This document shows positions 13,918-21,657 of a stretch of DNA of 21,657 bases, one piece after another (positions within the stretch are counted from its first letter, which is position 1; the number at the start of each line of letters is the position of its first letter). A model generated the notes under the pieces. It saw nothing but the letters and a program-made list of their open reading frames with translations. It was not told the DNA's origin and did not search any database. The DNA is from Bacillota bacterium (GTDB taxonomy: Bacteria; Bacillota_G; SHA-98; UBA4971). The stretch lies in the NCBI GenBank assembly GCA_012512055.1, contig JAAZEW010000190.1, positions 1-21,657 of the forward strand, read 5' to 3'. A program made the position numbers and the translations under genes.

Positions 13918-16353
13918 TCACATCATTATGCCGGAGCCTGTACCTGCGTCTGAACCTTTTAGATGGGCAATACCTGTATCCATCCGGTAGTCATCTCTGT
14001 CAGCAAGTATGGCTATGGGACGTTCAGGATCAAAACTGACTCGACCGTGTGCAGATTTTTCGTCCATCGGCACTATGAAATGCTGCATCAGTGCCATGAA
14101 CTGCTTCTTTTTATCATAGGAAAGACTTGCACGGAATCGACGGTCCAGATATCTCTCGTATAGCTGGTCAAGTCCTTCAGGCGCGTAATGTTCCAGCAAA
14201 CACTTGACAGGTGGAGTCAGTAGTTCTTTTCCAAAAGGAACAAAAACGCTTACATGAGGATAATCCATACCAAATGGATCTACCCGCCCGAGAGCTGACC
14301 ACTCGCCACATGCTGCTTCGATTAGCGCTTCAAGGGATGATGTCCCTATCGATCTGGCCATCAATTCGCTGTAGTATTGGCTTAACACTTCCGAAGACTG
14401 ATACTCTGACCACGTAGGATATCTCTCCAGGCATACGTCTGTTGCGTCGCGAGCAGGGCCTGAACGATAGACATAGCGCCTGGTGTCTTCTTCCCCATCA
14501 CGTAGAAACCGAAAGACAGTGACTCTTCCCAGGTCCTGTTCTGCATGCCTGTTTACTCGTCCGGCTGCTTGCACAATTGATGACAATACCGGAACAGCCC
14601 TGAAAACTTGGGAAAAGCTAAGATCTACACCGCATTCCATAATCTGAGTACATATAGCTAACACTGGTCTTCCCTGGCCAAGGGCTTCCTTGATCTCTTG
14701 GATTCGGATGGCTTTATGGGGAGCAGTCATCGACCCGGTTAGCAGGAAGCACGTTCCCTTGGGCGAAAGCTCAGAAGCCCGTGCGTATACTTCATACGCA
14801 TCGCCTACCGTATTCATTATCAACGCAACTGAACCTGAGGCACTAAGAGCTTCAATTGCCATGTGCACAACTGCATCTTCGTCTAAGGGATATTCAAGCA
14901 AGTCCACTTCATATCGTGATGGGGCATCAAGACTTGGCGGAGCGAGAGAAATCGGTTCACAGGAAAGCCCTGGCTGAAGAGGAGGCAAAGTAGCCGTGGA
15001 AAAGAGAAGTTTTGCACCAAATCTCTTAACTAAGGCCTCAGCCATAGTCAAGAAAACGGTCCAGGCAGCTCTATCAACCACTTGGGGCTCATCAATTATT
15101 ATGAACGCCCCATGAAGAGCCTGAAGTCTCATTGTGTGCTGCGCCCTTCCGGGAAACAAGGCGCGAAAGAGCTGGTTAAGAGTGGTAGTAATGACAGGCT
15201 CAAGCCATAGGTCAAGCATGGCTATTTCATCGGTGTCGACAGGAGAATCATTATCGCCCTTTTTGGCGCCAATCAAGGAAATAGCAGATAAATGATGGTG
15301 TTCCAAGACCTCAAGTCCGGTAGCACGTTTTATCTCACCTGTAGCCTGCGAAAGGATTGACAAATAGGGAGCTACATAAATGATGCGATTACATAGCCCA
15401 CTTTGACAGGCTTTCATTGCTACTCGGAGGCTTGTTAAGGTCTTCCCGAGCCCGGTAGGCAAGATAAGCGTATATATATCCCCAGATGAAGAGCGCAAGA
15501 ACTGACTTACGCATTGATCCTGCACCTTCTGACGTAGCTCTGTAAGGGCACGACTCCCTGTACGACCCGAGAATGCCTTCGCCCGGGTTGAACAGTGATC
15601 CAGCAACAGCGATTCTGCGTCTAAAGCCATATCCGGGGTAATAATACTTCCATTGTGAGCAATTCCTGCAGCATCCATACGGTCTGCTGCGATAAGCCCT
15701 GATGTAGATATTCGTACACAAAGGTCAGCTGCTTTGTGGAATCTACTTTCCTCTCTGGTCAGTGCCACCCTGAGCTTAGATTGAGATCTCGCAGCCCATA
15801 TTTCCCATATCTCCGGTGCCTTCCGTAGCCATTCGGCAAATTCAGCATCAGATAGCTCAAGGCTGGAAAAGTACGACTTGACAAGACCAAATAACCCATT
15901 CATATCACATTCTGATACGTGATCAAGAGAAACCGTAAATGCCCATGGTGGCTCATCTTCTATGTCGCCTAGTTCACCATGATGATCATATATATCTCGC
16001 GAAATATAAAGGATTTGACGGCGCATCTCCAAAACCTCAGCTCGACTGAGGTCCCAGGTCATAAGGAGTTTAGATGCAACATACATAAATACCGCAGAGC
16101 CAAGAGGCGCATGATTTACAGATGGGAACCTCTTCCCCCCGCTCTCTCTGCGGTGTCTGATATACTGCTGCCACCTCCACCTGGCTTTCCCTGCATCATG
16201 GAGTAGTCCGCCGAGGAACTGAAGTGTGGATAAACCCTGATTATCCGGATCACCCCATCCAAACGCCGTAGACAACAAATGAGCTTGAAGAGTATTCCGA
16301 GATCCATCCGGATTGTCCGGGCGTGCAATGCATTCTCCGAACGGAATTATCAT
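13918..16353 (-). CDS. cas3: Cas3 helicase-nuclease (HD + SF2 helicase)
   Basis: Effector recruited by Cascade to unwind and degrade target DNA. Numbering from the open-frame TTG at 16365 (815 aa), the N-terminal HD nuclease shows H29, H55-D56 (GGLLHDAGKA), H85 (NHAPLGS) and H128-H129 (DHHGEL). The helicase shows Walker A PTGLGKT (303-309), motif II DEPQ (425-428), STATLP (motif III), CTQIMECGVDLS (motif V) and QAAGRVNRH (motif VI). Motif II is DEPQ rather than the commoner DEAD/DEAH-like forms. The ATG at 16353 (811 aa) is preferred because GGTGAT lies just upstream; a GTG at 16362 overlapping the cas5 stop as GTGA is the alternative. HD and helicase are fused in one chain. Confidence 0.97.
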   Translation of the reverse strand: MIIPFGECIARPDNPDGSRNTLQAHLLSTAFGWGDPDNQGLSTLQFLGGLLHDAGKARWRWQQYIRHRRESGGKRFPSVNHAPLGSAVFMYVASKLLMTWDLSRAEVLEMRRQILYISRDIYDHHGELGDIEDEPPWAFTVSLDHVSECDMNGLFGLVKSYFSSLELSDAEFAEWLRKAPEIWEIWAARSQSKLRVALTREESRFHKAADLCVRISTSGLIAADRMDAAGIAHNGSIITPDMALDAESLLLDHCSTRAKAFSGRTGSRALTELRQKVQDQCVSQFLRSSSGDIYTLILPTGLGKTLTSLRVAMKACQSGLCNRIIYVAPYLSILSQATGEIKRATGLEVLEHHHLSAISLIGAKKGDNDSPVDTDEIAMLDLWLEPVITTTLNQLFRALFPGRAQHTMRLQALHGAFIIIDEPQVVDRAAWTVFLTMAEALVKRFGAKLLFSTATLPPLQPGLSCEPISLAPPSLDAPSRYEVDLLEYPLDEDAVVHMAIEALSASGSVALIMNTVGDAYEVYARASELSPKGTCFLLTGSMTAPHKAIRIQEIKEALGQGRPVLAICTQIMECGVDLSFSQVFRAVPVLSSIVQAAGRVNRHAEQDLGRVTVFRFLRDGEEDTRRYVYRSGPARDATDVCLERYPTWSEYQSSEVLSQYYSELMARSIGTSSLEALIEAACGEWSALGRVDPFGMDYPHVSVFVPFGKELLTPPVKCLLEHYAPEGLDQLYERYLDRRFRASLSYDKKKQFMALMQHFIVPMDEKSAHGRVSFDPERPIAILADRDDYRMDTGIAHLKGSDAGTGSGIMM

Positions 16354-16358
16354 GATAA

Positions 16359-17066
16359 TCACCAAAGGGTCGCAATCGCCGCCTCGTCAAGGGCCACAAA
16401 TATGTATGGTTTGTCGTCAGGCTTTGGGGATCCAGCGCACCTAAACACCACCGGGCCGGCATTGCTATCATAGATTATATTAATAGTCCCTTCAAAATCT
16501 CTGTCTTCAATCCTCTTATACTGCATACCACCGACCCTGCCGTATTCCGCGCCATCCGCAAATACAAGCTCTCGAATAGCATGACTCGGAACCACAGTAG
16601 CAGATTCAAGAATAGCCCCAGGGACCGGTTCTATGAATTTCAGATCCCTGATTTTTGCGTTATATGGAAACGTCAGGCAATATGCACTGCCGAGATAAGT
16701 ATGATAGACACTGCTGCCAGATAAGATCATCTGAAAGAGCTCATCTATGTGAGTGCCTATGTAGTAAATGCGATAATGCGGTGCCACAACCAACTCAACC
16801 GACGTAGGTCTGTTAAACGTTCCCTGGGAGCTACCAAGCCATCCCTTGCCGAGCATTGACATCTCTTGTGCAACAGTTCTTATTCTGGAAAACAGTTGAA
16901 TGCCGGTATAATTGTCACCGTCCAAAGAATCCCTTCCGATAATGGATGCACAAAGCCCGGCTAGAACAGTCCGTGTGATGAATGGATATGTAGCATGAGT
17001 CACCGTCGTATCAGGCCTACGGAAATGTGCAATATCGCCTCGAAGGTCAAATGAGAGAACCTTCAA
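16359..17066 (-). CDS. cas5: Type I-B Cascade subunit Cas5
   Basis: RAMP subunit that binds the crRNA 5' handle in the I-B Cascade. It shows FDLRGDIAHFRRPDTTVTHA, then YPFITRTVLAGLCASIIG, the conserved Cas5 start (FDLKG-AHFR-...YP-PPRT-GLIGAILG). The open frame reaches a GTG at 17090 that shares one base with the cas7 stop (TAGTG) but has no ribosome site. A TTG at 17066 gives MKVLSFDLRG, the usual family N-terminus, and has GGAGG 9 bp upstream, so I prefer it (235 aa). It ends overlapping the start region of cas3. Like Cmr3, this subunit would contact the variable last base of the handle. Confidence 0.95.
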   Translation of the reverse strand: MKVLSFDLRGDIAHFRRPDTTVTHATYPFITRTVLAGLCASIIGRDSLDGDNYTGIQLFSRIRTVAQEMSMLGKGWLGSSQGTFNRPTSVELVVAPHYRIYYIGTHIDELFQMILSGSSVYHTYLGSAYCLTFPYNAKIRDLKFIEPVPGAILESATVVPSHAIRELVFADGAEYGRVGGMQYKRIEDRDFEGTINIIYDSNAGPVVFRCAGSPKPDDKPYIFVALDEAAIATLW

Positions 17067-17089
17067 ACGAACCTGCCTCCCTTCAGCCA

Positions 17090-18046
17090 CTAGAAGCCGG
17101 AGACTTCTCCGGGCAATTTGCCGATAATGTTAGCTCCCTCAGTAACCCACCTGCGTACTCTGGCAATCTTATTGCATCTATTGAGAACATCCGCAAGAGC
17201 TGTAACATCCAAAGATACATCTTTAAGTGATGTAGGTGGATTACCTCCAAGCCATACATCACGTCCGGGTTCCAGCTTAATGTGGTCTTCAAGATATCCT
17301 AACCTAAAAAACGGATCATCATATTCTACATGCAACATGAACACGGGCTGCTGCAAGCCTCGGCCCCTGGCCTGGCGATGCAATGTACCAAGCCAAAGCC
17401 CCTCAAGAAGTAAGTCCATATCAGCTTCTGATAACCCTGTATCTTTGCTTATTGTTGCGTTTATTACACCGGGCATTGCAAAGACCGCAAACGGAAGTGT
17501 ATAGCTTGTCCATATAGTGCCTTGCGCTTTACCTGTTTCTTCACCGCTCTCAGATACTTCAATATCCTTACTTGGCATAACCACAGTTCCCTGAACGTAT
17601 TTGGTTTCAACAGGATGAAGTGAATGAGCCCATCCAAACTGCACAGGCCCGGTTTGGTTGAACGCTACACCCTTTACGCTATAGACCGCACCGAATACTC
17701 GAATATCAAAAGCAGTGTTCATTAGGGCTTCTTTAACATTTGTTTTATCGTCGCGTCCTGCTCTCTCAAGGATACTGTTGGCTAGACTCTCTCTGCCCAT
17801 TAATTTGCCATCTTCTCGTCTCTCCTCACGGCAGAAGATAAAGTGCTGCTTTTGGGGACCACCATCTGCGTATTTCGCCTGCACATAGTCGCGAACGTCT
17901 CGCTTTATGCTTACATCCGAAAGAGAGATCCTACCATCATCTTCCCCGAAAACCCGCCTAGCGTCACTTTCGTTTAATGGATCCCTATTAGGGATACCGT
18001 CTTTCACGCACTTAACAAAAAGGATTTCTCCGTTTCTTATTGACAC
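17090..18046 (-). CDS. cas7: Type I-B Cascade backbone subunit Cas7
   Basis: Repeated backbone subunit (Csh2-type) that coats the crRNA spacer. The 318-aa protein begins MSIRNGEILFVKCVKDGIP and continues NRDPLNESDARR, the family EILF...NGDPL-type motif, with SDVSIKRDVRDYV next. VFGAVYSVKG, NQTGPVQFGWAHSLHPVE and the HRQARGRGLQQPVF segment are typical Csh2 features. The GTG at 18046 has GGGGAG 7 bp upstream, 24 bp after the cas8b stop. The last codons contain a perfect hairpin (17097-17112) just before cas5. High Cas7:Cas5 stoichiometry in Cascade makes expression control at this junction plausible. Confidence 0.96.
   Translation of the reverse strand: MSIRNGEILFVKCVKDGIPNRDPLNESDARRVFGEDDGRISLSDVSIKRDVRDYVQAKYADGGPQKQHFIFCREERREDGKLMGRESLANSILERAGRDDKTNVKEALMNTAFDIRVFGAVYSVKGVAFNQTGPVQFGWAHSLHPVETKYVQGTVVMPSKDIEVSESGEETGKAQGTIWTSYTLPFAVFAMPGVINATISKDTGLSEADMDLLLEGLWLGTLHRQARGRGLQQPVFMLHVEYDDPFFRLGYLEDHIKLEPGRDVWLGGNPPTSLKDVSLDVTALADVLNRCNKIARVRRWVTEGANIIGKLPGEVSGF
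17097..17112 (-). promoter_or_regulatory. Stem-loop at the cas7-cas5 junction
   Basis: CCGGAGA CT TCTCCGG is a perfect 7-bp inverted repeat (plus strand). As RNA it would fold as a 6-bp CCGGAG/CUCCGG stem with a 4-nt loop. It sits in the last codons of cas7, 30 bp before the preferred cas5 start. No T-run follows, so it is not a simple terminator. It may tune cas5 relative to cas7; that role is an inference. Confidence 0.4.
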
Positions 18047-18070
18047 CGACTTTCTCCCCTTTCACGCTAT

Positions 18071-20221
18071 TCATGCAAGGGCATCTGCTGCAGCACGTTG
18101 CTCTCGAGTAGCAACAGATGATAAGTTGTATCCGGACCAAAAAGCAGCCATGAAGCCGTGACGATTACCCATAACTTGGTCTTCCATTCTTGAATACTCA
18201 GCAAGCACGATCCCCAGCCTAATTCTAAAATCTTCAGATAGATGCATGTCTACTCTTCTACTCACTTCTTCCATGCGACCAAGTCCACGTCTATAAAGCA
18301 CATCAGGTGTTAGATCTGTTCCGAAGGTCATGACACGATGTTTGAGGTAATCCCTTCCCTTGTCGCCCGACTTAGTTGCAGCCCAGTACTGTCTTGAAAA
18401 TGTCCCCGTAAGATATCCACACCCAAAACCAAGCTCTTCGACATTTTCAAAGCATATATCTATAGATGGCTCCTTGGACATCATACCTAAGAGCGTTCTC
18501 CAATCTCGCATATCGCTATCTGCTCCCCCTTTCCCTGACACCATGATCTCTTGTCGGTATAGCCTGAGAAACTCACAAAAGGTGAGATAGAATATGACTT
18601 CCCCTTGAAGAACATCTCGGCTGTCAGGAAGTTGACGCGCCAACTGCCCCATTCGAATGGAGCTGTTCGATACGAATCTTTCGTAGCTGAGACTCGCCCT
18701 GTGTAATGCGGAAGAAAGAGTGTCCCAAAGGTAGGGGCCCCCGTACGCTGTTGTAAGCAAATACGGCAACGATGAGTGTCTGGATTTCAAGAATGCAGTT
18801 TCTTTGTCAGATATCTCTCGAGCTCGTACTGAAGATGCTATCTTCAAAGAGGTTTCCGCAACTTCCCTCACTAGCCTTGTAAGCGTGCGTGCTGTCGACG
18901 GCATAACATCTTCAATAGTGGCTCGCAGGTGAATATCTCCCCGCGATACGTTACCGCTAAAGTACATAATGCTTATTCTGAAATCATCCTTGCTCAGTTG
19001 CTCGGGAATGAACGTCTCCAGGCCGGCAATGGAACCAAGATGCACATCTGCCCCATGGCTGTTTGACTGAGTAAGCATGTATGAGATTGCTTCAGCAAAT
19101 TCGTCATAGTCACACGGGTCTTCCGGAAATGTATCAAGAATAGGTAAGGCTATTGCAGTTCCGTATATACGTTCAACACGTCCACCAGCCTTTGAAGTCT
19201 CCTTCCCGCCTGCGCTTGTCACAGGTGAAAAAAGCTCCTTAGTAAGCCATGTATTCATAGGCGTTGACAGCTTCAAGAAAACACTCGCGCCATAAAACAG
19301 TGCCTTGTAACACTCCTCACACAAGCCAATTCCATGTACCATTTGATCAATGCCTGTCTTCCTTGTCCTTATCGACAACCATGATGAGGGAAATGGAAAC
19401 TCCCAGGTTGGGGTCATCCAAGGCCATGCCTTGCAGTATGCAGAAACAGTTCTTCCGGTATTATCACAGAAGAAACATGCAGCGTCAGGCCCTACCTTTT
19501 CGCCACCTTCGACTCCTTCTTCTATTTTGGCTTCCCAAAATGGTTCAACACACTCATCAAGCCTTGATACGATATGCCTACCTTCTTCTAAGACAGAAGC
19601 TCCAATATACGCAAGGTGGGGATTGCCTGAAGGCACAGAATCTTCGAGGCCAAAAGGGTCGTCTTCTGTTGTTTCTGCTAGAATAACGAGACCTAAGGCT
19701 TTAACCTTTTCATCTATATTTACCGATTGAATAGCAAGACAAAGGTCACCTGCAACCTCTTCTAGTTCTGATTCTGAGAGCTCAAATCCGGGCGTTCTTT
19801 GAATACGGGGAGACAAGAATGACATACACAGTCCCACTGCCTTTTGTGGATCTGCGTCTCTTATGGTTCTCACTGTCCTATCGTAGATGGGATATACCGG
19901 CAAACCATACTTGCCTTGAGGCATGAGCGGATTGCCCCCTTTGGGCAACACAAACGGTGCACCAACCGCACGATCAAGATCGGGCTCAAACACCTCCTTT
20001 GATGACTTTCCAATTTGCTGATATTGACCCCATTCTTGTACCGGAAGGCACTTTGAGCTGAACGATCCGTTTCGGCGACCGATCTCAATTACATATACTC
20101 GTGCAAGGAAGTTCTTCGCAGTCGGCTCTGCAACATCGGTTATCTGACGAATAATCTCTCCTGGTGGTAAGCCTCCCTGAACAAGGGGTCTTCCGAGCCT
20201 GATGAGGGTTTCTATGAGCAT
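18071..20221 (-). CDS. cas8b: Type I-B Cascade large subunit Cas8b (TM1802/Csh1 family)
   Basis: Large subunit that recognises the PAM and recruits Cas3. The 716-aa protein begins MLIETLIRLGRPLVQGG and carries AKNFLARVYVIEI, a pattern typical of TM1802-family Cas8b. A zinc-finger-like pair of CxxC motifs (CFFC, 250-253; CEEC, 302-305, numbered from 20224) spans a hydrophobic stretch rich in W and F, as in other Cas8b proteins. The C-terminal half is helical. The ATG at 20221 is preferred over the adjacent TTG at 20224; a GGGGGG run and AAGGTG lie upstream. First gene of the I-B operon in the window. cas6, which usually precedes cas8b in this subtype, is absent. Confidence 0.93.
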   Translation of the reverse strand: MLIETLIRLGRPLVQGGLPPGEIIRQITDVAEPTAKNFLARVYVIEIGRRNGSFSSKCLPVQEWGQYQQIGKSSKEVFEPDLDRAVGAPFVLPKGGNPLMPQGKYGLPVYPIYDRTVRTIRDADPQKAVGLCMSFLSPRIQRTPGFELSESELEEVAGDLCLAIQSVNIDEKVKALGLVILAETTEDDPFGLEDSVPSGNPHLAYIGASVLEEGRHIVSRLDECVEPFWEAKIEEGVEGGEKVGPDAACFFCDNTGRTVSAYCKAWPWMTPTWEFPFPSSWLSIRTRKTGIDQMVHGIGLCEECYKALFYGASVFLKLSTPMNTWLTKELFSPVTSAGGKETSKAGGRVERIYGTAIALPILDTFPEDPCDYDEFAEAISYMLTQSNSHGADVHLGSIAGLETFIPEQLSKDDFRISIMYFSGNVSRGDIHLRATIEDVMPSTARTLTRLVREVAETSLKIASSVRAREISDKETAFLKSRHSSLPYLLTTAYGGPYLWDTLSSALHRASLSYERFVSNSSIRMGQLARQLPDSRDVLQGEVIFYLTFCEFLRLYRQEIMVSGKGGADSDMRDWRTLLGMMSKEPSIDICFENVEELGFGCGYLTGTFSRQYWAATKSGDKGRDYLKHRVMTFGTDLTPDVLYRRGLGRMEEVSRRVDMHLSEDFRIRLGIVLAEYSRMEDQVMGNRHGFMAAFWSGYNLSSVATREQRAAADALA

Positions 20222-20497
20222 CAAATCCCCCCTTCACCTTGGAGATACACTGGCCTGTTTAGTTTAGCGACTTGATTAAATGCGTGTCAGATAGCGGGAT
20301 TCCAGTTGTAAATACGGTGCTAACTGATAAATCTGTTAGTCTTACAATATATTCATAGTAGTCCATGTTTTTACAAACACTAACATTAGTCTATAGATTT
20401 ACTCAAAAACTGTCAACCACTGTAGATCGCTGAGTTTTCAGCCATGATGTCTACCCCCAACTCTTCCAGAGCACCTCGAAGCTACCTGAACTCTCAA
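20222..20497. other. Control region upstream of cas8b
   Basis: About 275 bp of AT-rich sequence with no gene. It should hold the promoter of the type I-B operon. Besides the weak promoter listed separately it contains two fragments resembling the core of the CRISPR repeat (20352-20366 and 20387-20395), and on the plus strand TTAGTCTTA (about 20336) and TTAGTCTAT (about 20386) are related direct repeats 50 bp apart. Confidence 0.4.
20346..20376 (-). promoter_or_regulatory. Weak candidate promoter of the cas8b operon
   Basis: Minus strand TTGTAA (20376-20371), 19 bp, then TATATT (20351-20346), about 125 bp before the cas8b ATG. The spacing is long and the match partial. Offered as the best pair I could see in the region, not as a firm call. 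Confidence 0.2.
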
Positions 20498-20527
20498 ACA
20501 TCTGTTGCCTTTAGCTAGTCGATAAAC
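20498..20527 (-). repeat. Highly decayed CRISPR repeat beyond the trailer of array 3
   Basis: Aligning to the repeat without gaps gives 19 of 30 matches, with 11 of the last 12 (TAGTCGATAAAC against TAGTCTATAAAC). It is separated from the next degenerate repeat (20563) by exactly 35 bp, a normal spacer length, which supports it being a former repeat rather than chance. Confidence 0.6.
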
Positions 20528-20562
20528 AGTGGTAGCTATGGAAAAAGCGCTCAACGGCACAA

Positions 20563-21657
20563 GCTTCTATATCTTATAGATAGTCTACTAACTCAAGGTT
20601 ATCCGGGGTGAGCGACATATGTCACACGGTGTCAACATCCCTTATAGGTAGTCTATAAGCAAAATCTCTTAAAATGATGCTTACGCTTCCCTGATGTTTC
20701 CATCCCTTATAGGTAGTCTATAAACCAGCAATCCAGTGCTGCGTCTGCAAGCAGTCTGTTGCGTTTCCATCCCTTATAGGTAGTCTAAAAACCGACTACC
20801 AAAAAGAGCGTTTGGAGTCCTCGATTGTGTTTCCATCCCTTATAGGTAGTCTAAAAACTGCACAATGAAAGACGGCACCCAGGCATTGTCGCGGTTTCCA
20901 TCCCTTATAGGTAGTCTAAAAACGGTGTGAAGAGTGAGGCGCTAAGCCATACGGGGCTGCAGTTTCCATCCCTTATAGGTAGTCTAAAAACATTTCCCCC
21001 TCGGGCATTGCACTTCGCGATGCCCGGTTTCCATCCCTTATAGGTAGTCTAAAAACTCTCTATCGGTAGCACTGGTAATATATTGTCCAGGACAAGTTTC
21101 CATCCCTTATAGGTAGTCTAAAAACCGTGGAGATATCCATCAAGGCCATAGACTGCATCCTAGTTTCCATCCCTTATAGGTAGTCTAAAAACGGAATGAA
21201 CGCTGACGAATTGTCAACCATATTTGGGTGTTTCCATCCCTTATAGGTAGTCTAAAAACGCTGGATTCATGAGGGTATGGGCGGGGCCAAGATGAGTTTC
21301 CATCCCTTATAGGTAGTCTAAAAACAGACTGTGGGCGGTACTTCGAGATATGAGCCTCACCAGTTTCCATCCCTTATAGGTAGTCTAAAAACCCAGAATC
21401 TGACAACCATGCGCTTCTAAGACGCATTTGTTTCCATCCCTTATAGGTAGTCTAAAAACCCCATTGTCTGGCAGGAGTAAGGCACTTTTCACAAGTTTCC
21501 ATCCCTTATAGGTAGTCTAAAAACTGCGCTACCCGCATGCCAAGATCTCACGCTGGATCTGTTTCCATCCCTTATAGGTAGTCTAAAAACGTTAGAGATG
21601 GCAAAGAAGGCATAACGTCTCGATATGGTTTCCATCCCTTATAGGTAGTCTAAAAAC
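20563..21657 (-). CRISPR. CRISPR array 3 (17 repeats in view, continues off the right edge)
   Basis: Same 30-bp repeat family and orientation as arrays 1 and 2. Three trailer-side copies are 20563-20592 (seven changes), 20631-20660 (four changes) and 20696-20725 (perfect consensus). All 14 copies from 20763 onward end CTAAAAAC instead of CTATAAAC. In the crRNA sense this is an A-to-U change at repeat position 5, which puts a U-U mismatch in the TTATAG/CTATAA stem. Spacers are about 35-38 bp. The last visible repeat ends exactly at 21657, so the leader lies to the right. The spacer at 20992-21026 folds into a strong hairpin. Confidence 0.99.

Overview
This window is one dense CRISPR-Cas island. 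Every convincing gene and all three CRISPR arrays read on the minus strand, so biological order runs from right (21657) to left (1). The organism is a bacterium of roughly balanced base composition. Strong AGGAGG-type ribosome sites, many GTG/TTG starts, a type I-B module with a TM1802-family Cas8b, and a GTTTATAGAC...GATGGAAAC-type repeat together suggest an anaerobic, possibly thermophilic Gram-positive (Clostridia-like) lineage. That placement is an inference from style, not from a marker gene. Layout in transcription order: (1) CRISPR array 3 (20563-21657), whose leader lies beyond the right edge and whose decayed trailer end faces cas8b. (2) A type I-B operon, cas8b-cas7-cas5-cas3-cas4-cas1-cas2 (20221-12085), with all adaptation genes but no cas6. 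(3) A leader (11797-11945) and CRISPR array 2 (10242-11796; 24 repeats). (4) A possible terminator, then a type III-B operon cmr1-cmr2(cas10)-cmr3-cmr4-cmr5-cmr6 (10061-3348). (5) Two CARF effectors of different nuclease classes: a Cas02710/TIGR02710-type CARF-HEPN protein and a Card1/Can2-type CARF-PD-(D/E)XK protein. (6) A second copy of the same leader (229-377) and the leader-proximal end of array 1 (1-228). How the parts probably work together: Cas1-Cas2-Cas4 acquire spacers into arrays that share one 30-bp repeat and, for arrays 1 and 2, a near-identical 149-bp leader. crRNAs from these arrays could guide both the DNA-targeting Cascade (Cas8b-Cas7-Cas5) with Cas3 and the RNA-targeting Cmr complex. 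Cas10/Cmr2 keeps a GGDD cyclase motif but has no visible HD nuclease domain, so type III output would be Cmr4 target cleavage plus cyclic-oligoadenylate signalling to the two CARF nucleases. No cas6 is visible, so crRNA processing must come from outside the window. The most unusual signals are in the non-coding parts. The newest 13 repeats of array 2 all change the last base of the crRNA 5' handle, and the newest 14 repeats of array 3 all carry a change that breaks the predicted repeat stem. The array 1 repeats are all imperfect although their leader is intact. The leaders end at a perfect 10-11 bp inverted repeat. One spacer folds into a 10-bp hairpin. Repeat-like fragments lie in the control region of cas8b.
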